Of a DNA stretch of 64,000 nt, positions 8,091 through 16,994 are shown one piece after another. Position 1 is the first letter of the stretch; the number at the start of each line of letters is the position of its first letter. The translations under genes and the position numbers were made by a program. The stretch spans positions 35,591 to 99,590 of the forward strand of contig NZ_JBHFQG010000013.1 of assembly GCF_041949975.1 (NCBI RefSeq), read 5' to 3'. A model generated the notes under the pieces. The model made no database searches and was not told where the DNA came from. It saw only the letters and a program-made list of their open reading frames with translations. The stretch is from Alteribacillus sp041949975. Its GTDB lineage: Bacteria > Bacillota > Bacilli > Bacillales > Marinococcaceae.

Positions 8091-8882
8091 ATGGATAAAG
8101 CATGTGTAGTTTCATGGTCGAAACAGGGGAATGTTGCAACGATCATCATTGATCATCCACCGGTTAATGTGCTTAACGCAGATGTCGTTAATCAGTTATC
8201 CATAGTTGCTGAAGAAATTGAAAGCGATTCCAATGTGAAGGTGGTCATTCTTACTGGTGCAGGAGAAAGAGCTTTTATGGCGGGTGGAGATATTAAAGAA
8301 TTTCCAGAATGGATGGGGAAAGGAATAGAAAAGGCGAAGCAAAAATCACTTTGGCTCCAACAGCCCTTAAATAAAATTGATCGCTTACCGCAACCAACAA
8401 TCGCTGCAATGAATGGTTTAGCTTTAGGAGGGGGATGTGAACTTGCATTATGTTGTGATATTAGAATTGCGGAAGAACAAGTAGAAATTGGCCTTCCGGA
8501 AATTAAATTGGGTTTATTCCCAGGAGCAGGTGGAACCCAACGGCTACCGCGTTTAATTGGTAAAGCAAAGGCGAAGGAAATGATTTTTACTGGTGGAACT
8601 CTATCTGCAGAAGAAGCAAAACAAACGGGCCTCATTAACGATGTCGTTCCAAGAAATAAATCTTTAGAAAAGGCAAAGGAATTGGCAGAACTTATTTGCA
8701 GTTATTCCTTACCATCTTTATCTTTTGCTAAACAAGCAATTGATGCTGGTTATGAACGAACACTTGCGGAAGGATTGATGACTGAAGCTGAAAAATTCGG
8801 CCATGTTTTTCAAACAAAAGATGTAAAGGAAGGAGTCGAAGCATTTATCCAAAAACGTTTACCAAAATTTATCGATCAATAA
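8091..8882 (+). CDS. Enoyl-CoA hydratase/isomerase (crotonase family)
   Basis: 263-residue crotonase-fold enzyme that hydrates a trans-2-enoyl-CoA. The oxyanion-hole segments are visible (AFMAGGDIKEF near 62-72 and GLALGGGCELAL near 105-116), and both usual acidic residues are present, in GGCE and in the GLPEIKLGLFPG motif. It lies between the ligase and the transporter genes in a tight operon. Partner dehydrogenase and thiolase genes are absent here, so the pathway must be completed elsewhere. Confidence 0.93.
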   Translation: MDKACVVSWSKQGNVATIIIDHPPVNVLNADVVNQLSIVAEEIESDSNVKVVILTGAGERAFMAGGDIKEFPEWMGKGIEKAKQKSLWLQQPLNKIDRLPQPTIAAMNGLALGGGCELALCCDIRIAEEQVEIGLPEIKLGLFPGAGGTQRLPRLIGKAKAKEMIFTGGTLSAEEAKQTGLINDVVPRNKSLEKAKELAELICSYSLPSLSFAKQAIDAGYERTLAEGLMTEAEKFGHVFQTKDVKEGVEAFIQKRLPKFIDQ

Positions 8883-8900
8883 TCAAAGGAGGAAATGATC

Positions 8901-9020
8901 ATGTTTCATTTACCGCCATTCACTAGTCTCCTGTTTTTTGTTTTTTGGCCGTTAACCATTGTGGCTTCAGTCTTGTGGGGGGTATTTGCTTTTAAAGAGG
9001 AAAATGAGGAGGCAGAATAA
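8901..9020 (+). CDS. 39-residue membrane subunit of the adjacent sodium:solute symporter
   Basis: A short gene with a strong AAGGAGG ribosome site at 8885-8893 and a stop that overlaps the start of the symporter gene (TAATG). The product has one hydrophobic helix (LLFFVFWPLTIVASVLWGVF) and an acidic tail (EENEEAE). Small accessory proteins of this kind are often encoded directly before SSS-family permeases. It is translationally coupled to the permease, so the two probably form one transporter. Confidence 0.75.
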   Translation: MFHLPPFTSLLFFVFWPLTIVASVLWGVFAFKEENEEAE

Positions 9021-10525
9021 TGAGCCACAGTGTCATCGTGATTATAGGTGTGCTGTATTTATTAGTGATTTTAGCCATCGGAATTTTGTCGACAAAGCAT
9101 CAGAAGGATATGGACACCTTTTATGTAGGTGGACGACGGTTTGGACCCTGGTTGATTGCTTTGGGAATATCTTCTACAACAATGTCTGGGTTTGGTTTTA
9201 TTGGATTACCCGGTTTAGTCTACGAAAATGGATACCCGATGTTTATGATTAGCATTTTTGCGACGGGTGGGATATTCGTTAGCTTTTTGATTCTAGCAAA
9301 ACCTATGAGACGCATTACTCAAAAATTCAACTCGTTAACGATTCCAGATTTGCTAGAAATTCGTTATAACAGTAAAGCCGTTCGGGGTATTACAGCACTG
9401 GCTATCCTGGGTGGTGCAGTTGGCTACCAAATGACACAGTACATCGCTTTGGGCAGCATGATTGAAGTTGTTCTTGGTGTTGATTATAAGTGGGCAGTGA
9501 GCATAGGTGTTGTCATTCTGACCATCTACGTGATATCGGGAGGAATGATCAGTGCTGTCTGGACTGATTTTATTCAAATGATTGTTATGGTTGGTGGTGC
9601 ACTTATTATATTTATTGGCGGCCTAGTTATGATGGGAGGTATGTCAGAGTTAAATACCCAGATAGCAGATATAGATCCTGAAATGTTGAATCCTTATCAT
9701 TCCACTGGTGAGATTACCATATTTACGTTCATTTCGTACTTTATTTTATATATGATTGGTCATCAAGGGCAGCCTCACGTAGTGACAAAGTTTTATATGA
9801 TCCGAAAAATGTCTATGCTCAAATGGGCCTGTATTATAGGAGCTGCTACTTATGCCATTTCATCTTTACTGTTGTTCTCAGGATTGTATGCCCGGGTTAT
9901 GGTGGAAAATGGATCAATGGAAGCACCTGCATCACCGGATCTTGTAGCCCCAATGTTTATTTCAAATTTTTTTAATCCAGTTGTTGCTGGTATCCTTTTC
10001 TCAGCTGTAATGGCTGCTATTATGTCAACAAGTGAAGCTTTTCTTCTCATTGCGAGCTCTTCTATAGTAAGAGATATTTATCAGCAAATTATAAAGAAAG
10101 GTGAAAAACTATCTCAAAAAAAGGAATTGGTGCTGTCACGATGGATCACATTGGCGATTATTGTTTTCACATTTTTAATGTCTTTTAATCCACCAGCGCT
10201 TGTTGGTTGGTTAGGCAATGCCTCATGGGGAATTTTTGCAGCTTCCTTGGTTCCTGTCCTAAGCATCGGTATTTTTTGGAAAAGGGCTACGCGTACAGCA
10301 GCCATTTGGTCTTCTACACTAGGTCTGATTTTCAGTATTGGGCTTTACATCGCAAGTGTTAAAGGCTGGTATACTCCCAAATTAGATACCGGCGTAACAG
10401 CTTTAATAATTTCTACGGTAACTTTTATAGGGATCTCACTCATGACAAAGCCACAATCTAGCATATTTTTTGACAAAAAGTCAGATCGTTTCGAATCTAA
10501 AAAGGAAAAAACAATGGAAATTTAA
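9020..10525 (+). CDS. Sodium:solute symporter (SSS family)
   Basis: 501-residue permease with about thirteen hydrophobic segments, of the PutP/PanF/acetate permease type; it imports an organic solute with Na+. Family landmarks include the early GGRRFGPWL stretch and the GMISAVWTDFIQ segment of the sodium-site region. Being in an operon with an acyl-CoA ligase suggests a carboxylate substrate, imported and then activated. The substrate is inferred only from neighbours. Confidence 0.9.
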   Translation: MSHSVIVIIGVLYLLVILAIGILSTKHQKDMDTFYVGGRRFGPWLIALGISSTTMSGFGFIGLPGLVYENGYPMFMISIFATGGIFVSFLILAKPMRRITQKFNSLTIPDLLEIRYNSKAVRGITALAILGGAVGYQMTQYIALGSMIEVVLGVDYKWAVSIGVVILTIYVISGGMISAVWTDFIQMIVMVGGALIIFIGGLVMMGGMSELNTQIADIDPEMLNPYHSTGEITIFTFISYFILYMIGHQGQPHVVTKFYMIRKMSMLKWACIIGAATYAISSLLLFSGLYARVMVENGSMEAPASPDLVAPMFISNFFNPVVAGILFSAVMAAIMSTSEAFLLIASSSIVRDIYQQIIKKGEKLSQKKELVLSRWITLAIIVFTFLMSFNPPALVGWLGNASWGIFAASLVPVLSIGIFWKRATRTAAIWSSTLGLIFSIGLYIASVKGWYTPKLDTGVTALIISTVTFIGISLMTKPQSSIFFDKKSDRFESKKEKTMEI

Positions 10526-10978
10526 ATGGAAAGTGGGCTAAAAATGTACGATAAACATTTTGAACATTTTCAAATCGGAAACAAATGGCGTTCACGTGGA
10601 CGTACAATCACAGAATCTGACCTTGTAATGTTCTCGGCTTTTAGTGGGGATTGGTATCCGCTTCATACTGACAAGGAATATGCGGAAAAACACACATCAT
10701 TTAAACAACGAATTGCACACGGTATGTTGGTTTTATCCGTAGCCATTGGTTTGCAGAAAATGGAGCCTGGAATAGTCGTAGCATTTTACGGGATTGATGA
10801 TCTAAGGTTTATTAAGCCAACTTTTATTCAAGATACTATTTATGTGGAATTGGAAGTCACTGATTTACAAGATAAGGATAATAACACGGGTATTGTTACG
10901 ACTAATCTGACTGTAGTTAATCAAAACAATGATTCTTTGCTTGTTAGTACTTGTAAGATATTGGTAAACAAAAAGTAG
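10526..10978 (+). CDS. MaoC-like (R)-enoyl-CoA hydratase
   Basis: 150-residue hotdog-fold protein of the MaoC dehydratase family. The hydratase motif is visible as FSAFSGDWYPLH near 33-44, where the usual Asn before Pro is replaced by Tyr while Asp and His are kept. The ATG abuts the symporter stop; an internal ATG at 10544 is an alternative start. It is the last intact gene of the sigma-54 operon and offers a hydration step separate from the crotonase encoded upstream. Confidence 0.88.
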   Translation: MESGLKMYDKHFEHFQIGNKWRSRGRTITESDLVMFSAFSGDWYPLHTDKEYAEKHTSFKQRIAHGMLVLSVAIGLQKMEPGIVVAFYGIDDLRFIKPTFIQDTIYVELEVTDLQDKDNNTGIVTTNLTVVNQNNDSLLVSTCKILVNKK

Positions 10979-11078
10979 ATAGGTAAAATGCTAATAAGAG
11001 ACTGACAATTTTTATCGGATAATTTTGAATGTTAAGTGAGTAAAAGGGATTCATTACTAACTTAAGGGGAGGGTGCTC

Positions 11079-12416
11079 ATGTTTAAAAAAGTTCTCGTTG
11101 CCAATCGTGGTGAAATTGCATCTAGAGTAATCAGGACGTGTAAAAAACTAAAAATTCCAACTGTTTCTATTTATTCGGAAGCTGATAAGGAGGCTCCGCA
11201 TGTTGATATGGCTGACGAGTCATTTTTAGTGGGGGGACCTCGTGTCAATGAGAGCTACCTAAACATAAAACGAATTATTGAGGTTGCAAAAGAAACAGGA
11301 GCCGATGCGGTCCACCCTGGTTATGGGCTGCTTTCTGAGAACACAACGTTTGCTAACCGATGCCAAAAAGAAGGGGTTACGTTTATTGGCCCTTCTACTG
11401 AGATTATATCGCTTATGGGAAGTAAAATTTCTGCACGTCAAGCAATGGAAAAGGCAGGTGTTCCGGTTGTCCCAGGTATCACTCGTCCTTTAAAAAATGA
11501 GAAAGAAGCGATTATTGTCGCTAATGATATTGGATATCCTGTTATGCTTAAAGCTTCGGCAGGTGGTGGAGGAATCGGAATGCAGATCGTTCGTAGTGAT
11601 GAAGAATTAAAAAAGGCATTTGAGGGCAACCAAAAGCGTGCTACCGATTTTTTTGGAAACGGTGAAATGTTTATTGAAAAGTACGTTGAAAATCCACGTC
11701 ATATTGAAATTCAAGTGTTAGCAGATAACGAAGGAAATACAGTTTATCTTTGGGAACGTGAATGTTCCATTCAACGTCGTCATCAAAAAGTGGTTGAGGA
11801 AGCTCCTTCTTTGTTTCTAGATGAAGAAACAAGAAAGAAAATGGGGGAGGCGGCTGTAACTGCTGCAAAATCGATTGGATACAGCAATGCGGGAACGATT
11901 GAATTTTTAATCGATAGTGACAAAAATTTTTACTTTTTAGAAATGAATACCCGCCTTCAAGTTGAACATCCTGTCACCGAAGAAATTACGCACCTTGATC
12001 TCGTTGAGGAGCAGTTAAAGATTGCTTCGGGAGAACTATTAACTTTTGCGCAAGAGGATGTAAAAAGACAAGGTCATGCGATTGAAGTACGAATATATGC
12101 AGAAGATCCAGTCAAATTTTTTCCATCACCTGGAAAGATTACAAAGCTTGTCACACCAAAAGGCCCTAAGGTCAGAAATGAAATGGCAGTGAACGGAGTA
12201 TCTACGGTAACACCGTACTACGACCCAATGATCGCAAAGCTGATTGCAACAGGAGAAACTCGTAAAGAAGCCATTGAAGTAATGAAAGAGGCGCTCTCAT
12301 CGTATGTAGTAGAAGGAATTAAAACAAACATTCCGGCGCTACAAAAAATTGTTGAACACGAAGCCTTCCTAGAGGGCGATACAACAACAGACTTTATCAC
12401 AAAATATTTGAAATAA
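11079..12416 (+). CDS. Biotin carboxylase subunit of an acyl-CoA carboxylase (AccC/YngHA-like)
   Basis: ATP-grasp biotin carboxylase, 445 residues. Motifs: KASAGGGGIGM (ATP-binding loop), HIEIQVLAD, ERECSIQRRHQK, and EMNTRLQVEHPVTE around the active site. I chose ATG 11079, with AAGGGGAGGG upstream, over the GTG two codons earlier. Downstream are a biotin-carrier gene (broken), HMG-CoA lyase and a broken crotonase, the gene order of the B. subtilis yngHA-yngHB-yngG-yngF leucine/methylcrotonyl-CoA region. The carboxyltransferase gene is missing, so this subunit may be orphaned unless its partner lies elsewhere. Confidence 0.92.
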   Translation: MFKKVLVANRGEIASRVIRTCKKLKIPTVSIYSEADKEAPHVDMADESFLVGGPRVNESYLNIKRIIEVAKETGADAVHPGYGLLSENTTFANRCQKEGVTFIGPSTEIISLMGSKISARQAMEKAGVPVVPGITRPLKNEKEAIIVANDIGYPVMLKASAGGGGIGMQIVRSDEELKKAFEGNQKRATDFFGNGEMFIEKYVENPRHIEIQVLADNEGNTVYLWERECSIQRRHQKVVEEAPSLFLDEETRKKMGEAAVTAAKSIGYSNAGTIEFLIDSDKNFYFLEMNTRLQVEHPVTEEITHLDLVEEQLKIASGELLTFAQEDVKRQGHAIEVRIYAEDPVKFFPSPGKITKLVTPKGPKVRNEMAVNGVSTVTPYYDPMIAKLIATGETRKEAIEVMKEALSSYVVEGIKTNIPALQKIVEHEAFLEGDTTTDFITKYLK

Positions 12417-12430
12417 TAGGAGGGATAACA

Positions 12431-12640
12431 ATGAGACAAGTATCTCAATCATGGCAGGAAACGTATGGAAAGTACTAGTAAACGGCGGTGACAAAGTTGA
12501 AGAAGGACAAGAAGTTATGATCTTGGAATCGATGAAAATGGAAATCCCAGTGCAGCTGAAGCAAGCAGAACGGTGAAAGAATTAAAACAGCTGAAGGTGA
12601 ATTTGTTAACGAAGGCGATGTTCTAATGGAACTTAAATAA
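12431..12640 (+). pseudogene. Biotin carboxyl carrier domain with at least three frameshifts
   Basis: The biotin-acceptor motif ESMKMEIPV is present in the middle, preceded by VLVNGGDKVEEGQEVMIL and followed by GEFVNEGDVLMELK, a classic 70-residue biotinyl domain. These pieces lie in different frames. The ATG frame stops after 15 codons (TAG), the motif-bearing frame stops after AER, and the last piece is shifted again. As written it cannot make a carrier, which would inactivate the carboxylase encoded upstream. Natural decay and sequencing indels are both possible. Confidence 0.85.
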
Positions 12641-12678
12641 AGAGATTATAAGTCGACTGGATATAGGGAGGATGCTAA

Positions 12679-13584
12679 ATGAGTTGGCCTAAAGAAGTAA
12701 CAATTAAAGAAGTTGGTCCAAGAGACGGTCTTCAAAATGAAATTAAAATGATAAAAACTGAGGATAAAATCAGCTGGATAAACGAGCTTTCGGAGAGTGG
12801 GCTAAACTACATTGAAATCACATCGTTTGTACACCCGAAATGGATTCCGGCTCTCGGTGATGCCGTCGAGGTTGCAAAAGGAATTAAAAGAAACCCTGAT
12901 GTGACCTATGCTGCACTTGTTCCAAATTTAAAAGGGCTAGAACGTGCTTTAGAGGCAAATGTTGATGAAACATCGATTTTTATGTCAGCGAGCGAAACCC
13001 ACAATAAGAAAAATATAAACAAAAAAATTGCTGAAACTCTACCAATTTTAAAAGAGGTTGTCCATGGGTCTTTAGCAAGTGGCAAAACGGTAAGAGCCTA
13101 TCTTTCAACCGTTTTTGGTTGTTCGTATGAAGGGGCTGTTGATCCCGATCAAGTTGTCCGGGTCTCGGATGCCCTATTAGAGATGGGGGTTTCTGAACTA
13201 TCGCTCGGCGACACCATTGGTGTTGCAAATCCACAACAGGTAGAACAAGTTTTAGAGATTTTATTAAAGCAATTCCCAAAAGAAAAACTAGCCATGCATT
13301 TTCATAATACGCACGGAACGGCACTTGCAAACGTTGTTGTTTCATTACAAATGGACATAACAACGTTTGACTCTTCGCTAGGCGGACTTGGGGGATGTCC
13401 GTATGCACCAGGGGCATCAGGAAATCTAGCAACTGATGATCTTGTCTACATGCTTAATGGTATGGGGGTTGACACAGGGGTCAAAGAAGATCAATTACAA
13501 CGAGCTGCAGCTTTTATTGAAGAGAAGGTAGCAAAACCACTTCAAAGTAACCATTATAAAGCTTGCCAAGCTACAAGAGTCTAG
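12679..13584 (+). CDS. mvaB: Hydroxymethylglutaryl-CoA lyase (YngG/MvaB type)
   Basis: 301-residue TIM-barrel enzyme that splits HMG-CoA into acetyl-CoA and acetoacetate, the last step of leucine degradation. Landmarks: GPRDGLQNE near the N-terminus (catalytic Arg/Asp), ITSFVHPKWIPALGD, the HFHNTHGTAL metal-binding histidines, and the GLGGCPYAPGASGN loop with the catalytic cysteine. The reading frame is intact although the genes on both sides are broken. A second, dead fragment of the same family lies at 21741-21812. Confidence 0.95.
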   Translation: MSWPKEVTIKEVGPRDGLQNEIKMIKTEDKISWINELSESGLNYIEITSFVHPKWIPALGDAVEVAKGIKRNPDVTYAALVPNLKGLERALEANVDETSIFMSASETHNKKNINKKIAETLPILKEVVHGSLASGKTVRAYLSTVFGCSYEGAVDPDQVVRVSDALLEMGVSELSLGDTIGVANPQQVEQVLEILLKQFPKEKLAMHFHNTHGTALANVVVSLQMDITTFDSSLGGLGGCPYAPGASGNLATDDLVYMLNGMGVDTGVKEDQLQRAAAFIEEKVAKPLQSNHYKACQATRV

Positions 13585-13594
13585 GGAGGTTTTT

Positions 13595-13890
13595 ATGGCA
13601 GCAAAACAAGTACTCGTTTCAAAGGATGAAAAAGGAATCGCCACACAGTTAGATCGAACTTCAAGTCTACAATGATTTCTTTTAGTTCTTTTAACTTTTG
13701 AATAGAAAGCGTTAGCAGCTTTCGGGTGATGAAGTGTCAGAGTGTCCGTTGTGTAATCGTAACAGGTAGTGGCAAAAAAATTTTTTTTGCTGTGGCAGAC
13801 CTGAAAGAGCGGGCAACAATGGATTATATGGAAGTGAAAAAGATGGTTACATTCATTCGTGAGCTATCAACAATCTTTTTTAGTTTGTCA
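13595..13890 (+). pseudogene. Remnant of a crotonase gene (YngF-like methylglutaconyl-CoA hydratase)
   Basis: After a good ribosome site, ATG 13595 starts MAAKQVLVSKDEKGIA... and soon stops. Out of frame, from about 13735, the family segment RCVIVTGSGKKIF..ADLKERATM appears and runs to about 13885, where homology ends just before a terminator. The C-terminal two thirds, including GGG and catalytic regions, are deleted. Its position after HMG-CoA lyase matches yngF in B. subtilis. Confidence 0.8.
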
Positions 13891-13892
13891 TG

Positions 13893-13934
13893 TAAAAAAG
13901 TACCTTCATTTGGTTTGATGAGGGCACTTTTTTA
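13893..13934 (+). terminator. Terminator after the decayed leucine-type operon
   Basis: A 14-base stem (about 13894-13909 with 13917-13934), with several G-T pairs and a T run at the end of the right arm. It directly abuts the truncated crotonase remnant. Confidence 0.7.
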
Positions 13935-13992
13935 CGTTCATAAGACACGTATGGGAGAGGAAGCCACAAAAGGGGGTACCATACTGTGCTCT

Positions 13993-16107
13993 TCATTCTT
14001 GATCATCTTCTACGGGGTAAGCCATATTAAAAAGAACTAATTGGCTGTTAATTTCAAGTTCCATCGGTTTTCTTTCTACACAATAATAATTCCCTTCATT
14101 ATTTTGAATGCGAGCTTTTACATTATCGTTTAGCATAATGATGAGAACCTGTTTGATTCTTTCTTTTAATTGTTTATCCATAATTGGAAAACTAATTTCC
14201 ACTCTTTTAGATATGTTTCGGGTCATCCAATCAGCAGACGAAAGATAGATTTTTTCCTCTCCATTATGGTGAAAATAGTATATTCGAGAATGCTCCAAAT
14301 ATCTTCCGACTATGCTTCGGACACGAATGTTTTCGCTCACTCCTTTTATTCCCGGGCGTAAACAGCATATCCCACGAACAATCAAGTCGATTTTTACCCC
14401 TGCTTGCGATGCTTCATACAGTTTTATAATGAAGGTTTTCTCCGTTAAAGAATTCATTTTGGCAATGATTCTCCCGTTTGAAAATTTACGGTGATATTCC
14501 ATTTCCTTGTCAATCAGGTGAATAAAATGGTCACGAATGTCAAAAGGTGCAATGACTAAATGATGGAAAGTTGGTTTTTTTAAATCTCCGCTTAAATAAT
14601 TAAAGAAATTTGTTGTATCTAAACCGAAATTGGAATTTGATGTCATAAGTCCTAAATCCGTATAAATTTTAGCGGTCAATTCATTGTAATTTCCGGTTCC
14701 CAAATGAATAAATCGTTCTATTTTATCTTTGTTTCTTTTGACAATAAGTGTGATTTTACTATGCGTCTTTAAATGGGTCATGCCGTAAATGACGTGGCAG
14801 CCAGCTTTCTCCAATTCTTTTGCCCATAGTACGTTATGTTCTTCATCAAAGCGGGCTTTTAATTCTACGAGTACTAGAACTTGCTTACCATTTTCAGCAG
14901 CTTTCATCAGAGCTTCAATGATGGGTGAATCTTGACTGACTCGGTAAAGAGTCTGTTTGATGGCCAAAACATTAGGGTCTTCTACTGCATTTCTCACTAG
15001 ATCGATGACAGGTTCAAATGATTCGTATGGATGGTGCAACAGCACGTCTTTTTTAGACAGTGTTTCGAATAAATCTTCCTGGTACATTAAATCTTTTGGT
15101 GGCTGAGGGATTCGTGGCATATAAACAAGATGATCTTTTTCTTTTTTTGTCTCATCGTAGAAATGGAATAAAAAAGTTAAATCAAGCGGTCCATTTACAA
15201 AATAGACATCGTTGTCATGAATTTCTAATTCATCTAATAAATAATTTAAGATATTATTATCAACAAAATGGTTATTTACTTCAAGGCGAACCGCACAGCC
15301 CCATTTCCGCATTTTTAATTCCTCTTCAATTTCTTTTAAAAGATCTCGAGCACCTTCCTCTTGAATCGTTAAATCGGCATTTCTTGTAATCCGAAATTGT
15401 GTTGTGCTTTCTACATGAAACCCAACGAACAGTTTGTAGATAAAATGGCAAAGAAGATCTTCAAGAATTACAAACTGCCGAAGAGTTGAATTGTTATTTC
15501 GAATTTCGACAAATCGGTTTAGTCCTCTAGGTACTTGAACGATTTCAAGTTTTTCTCCTTCGGGGGTATCTTTCCATTGATCTTTAATGACAACTGCTAA
15601 ATTAATGCTTTTGTTTACAAGCATTGGAAATGGCCGGTAAGCATCTATGGCCAGAGGGGTAAGAACTGGTAGTACAATATCATCGAAATAGGTTTCAAGA
15701 TAAGTCAATTGTTCATTATTTAATTGATCCAAGGAAGCAAATTCAATGTTTTCTTTTCTCAAGTTTGGTAAAAGCGTTTCAGTAAACATTTTATATTGGC
15801 TATCAACAAGTACATGGTTGATTTTTGCAATTTCAGACAACTGTTGTTTCGGGGTCAATCCTGCCTTGTTTTCAGGACTTTTTACACCTGCTTTAACTTG
15901 ATCTTTAAGACCAGCTACTCGAACCATAAAAAATTCATCTAAATTTGAACTGAAAATTGCTAAAAATTTACACCGTTCAAGTAATGGATTTCGTTCATCT
16001 AGAGCTTCTTCCAGTACGCGCTTATTAAACGCCAGCCAACTCAATTCTCGGTTGTTATAGAATGCCGGATTATTTAAGTCTAATGAATTGGTTTTTTTTT
16101 TCAACAT
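13993..16107 (-). CDS. ppk1: Polyphosphate kinase 1
   Basis: 704-residue enzyme that reversibly polymerises the ATP gamma-phosphate into polyphosphate. The N-terminal PPK1 signature (NRELSWLAFN..RVLEEA..ERCKFLAIFSSNLDEFFMVR) is clear, the active-site histidine region THLKTHSKITL is near the middle, and the second histidine region (YYFHHNGEEKIYLSSADWM) is near the C-terminus. The ribosome site is GAGGGAG. No exopolyphosphatase gene is adjacent. It may relate to phosphate storage, in line with the PhoX gene in the same window. Confidence 0.96.
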   Translation of the reverse strand: MLKKKTNSLDLNNPAFYNNRELSWLAFNKRVLEEALDERNPLLERCKFLAIFSSNLDEFFMVRVAGLKDQVKAGVKSPENKAGLTPKQQLSEIAKINHVLVDSQYKMFTETLLPNLRKENIEFASLDQLNNEQLTYLETYFDDIVLPVLTPLAIDAYRPFPMLVNKSINLAVVIKDQWKDTPEGEKLEIVQVPRGLNRFVEIRNNNSTLRQFVILEDLLCHFIYKLFVGFHVESTTQFRITRNADLTIQEEGARDLLKEIEEELKMRKWGCAVRLEVNNHFVDNNILNYLLDELEIHDNDVYFVNGPLDLTFLFHFYDETKKEKDHLVYMPRIPQPPKDLMYQEDLFETLSKKDVLLHHPYESFEPVIDLVRNAVEDPNVLAIKQTLYRVSQDSPIIEALMKAAENGKQVLVLVELKARFDEEHNVLWAKELEKAGCHVIYGMTHLKTHSKITLIVKRNKDKIERFIHLGTGNYNELTAKIYTDLGLMTSNSNFGLDTTNFFNYLSGDLKKPTFHHLVIAPFDIRDHFIHLIDKEMEYHRKFSNGRIIAKMNSLTEKTFIIKLYEASQAGVKIDLIVRGICCLRPGIKGVSENIRVRSIVGRYLEHSRIYYFHHNGEEKIYLSSADWMTRNISKRVEISFPIMDKQLKERIKQVLIIMLNDNVKARIQNNEGNYYCVERKPMELEINSQLVLFNMAYPVEDDQE

Positions 16108-16399
16108 TGTACCACTCCCTCGACTTTATTTCTCATATGAATACTATTTCCTTGAACTTTTGTTTAAATGTATAGAAACTTGTTTAAGTATATGTAAATG
16201 GAAATGTTGGTCAACAAAAAAACGTAGTTGCTGCTTGATTCAGGATGATAAACATCCCGATATTGGGAACTAATAAATAAATTATTGGATAAAAAGTAAC
16301 ACATAAATATTTTTAAAGGTTAAAAAATGCCATTTTGAAGGTACTACTATTTCTGGAATCATTGGCATATAAATACTAATACAGTCTCCTATTTGAATG
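16108..16399. other. AT-rich intergenic region upstream of ppk1
   Basis: It must hold the ppk1 promoter on the minus strand. I see no clear gene; a short plus-strand frame at 16088-16273 has no ribosome site. Confidence 0.4.
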
Positions 16400-16591
16400 T
16401 TATTTTTTCAAGCCATTAGCTGTACGATTAACCCATTCATGCAGCTCTTTAAAATCATAAGTACGGATTTCTTCGTTTTCTCCTTCCCAGATGAGAGCCG
16501 TAGAAGTCTCATCATGTTCCACCCACTTATCAAGCATACTTTGAACAATATTCAATTGACCTCTTGTACACCCCCTTGACTCGGAAATCAT
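16400..16591 (-). pseudogene. N-terminal remnant of an AMP-forming acyl-CoA synthetase
   Basis: Sixty-three codons with the pattern NIVQSMLDKWVEHDETSTALIWEGENEE and ELHEWVNRTANGLKK, which matches the N-terminal region of acetyl/propionyl-CoA synthetase-like enzymes (substrate-entry and early ATP-domain portion). The frame ends at a stop right after NGLKK, and the rest of the enzyme (over 400 residues) is absent. It is a deletion remnant without its own ribosome site. Confidence 0.6.
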
Positions 16592-16994
16592 ACAGCACTA
16601 CTCATAAAGGTCCTCCTTCACTTTACAATCGAATTAATGACAATCAGGAGATTTGTGATTTGTGTGTAATTTTTTAAATTAGCAGGACAAAATCGGTAAC
16701 ATGCATTCTATTAACTCCTTTCTCGAAAAAATGAATAAATTACAACATTTATAGTAAAATCCGGTGCAAGAACCTTAATAAATGTAAAAACGTTTTAAAG
16801 AATTCATTTTTAGTACTTTAAAAATTATTGATAGGCAGTAGAACGTTGATACACCAGGAAATAGACAACATATTTATTTCCGCGATTTCCCAATTAAAAG
16901 TGTCTATGCGTTGACGCGAATGATTGCACTAAAATTTTGTTTAATAATATCCTGATATTTAAATTTTCTGTTCATTATCAAAGGAGGTTTTTCT
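16592..16994. other. Upstream region of the tyrosine-degradation operon
   Basis: AT-rich DNA with a possible promoter near 16913-16955 (TTGACG or TTGCAC, then TAATAT) and the strong AAAGGAGG site at 16980-16987 before hppD. No gene is visible. Confidence 0.4.

Noticed and set aside
8192..8635. 147-codon minus-strand frame across the crotonase gene
   Set aside because: Antisense shadow of a conserved enzyme with clear motifs on the plus strand.
15060..15389. 109-codon plus-strand frame within ppk1
   Set aside because: Antisense of a conserved enzyme; no ribosome site or family.
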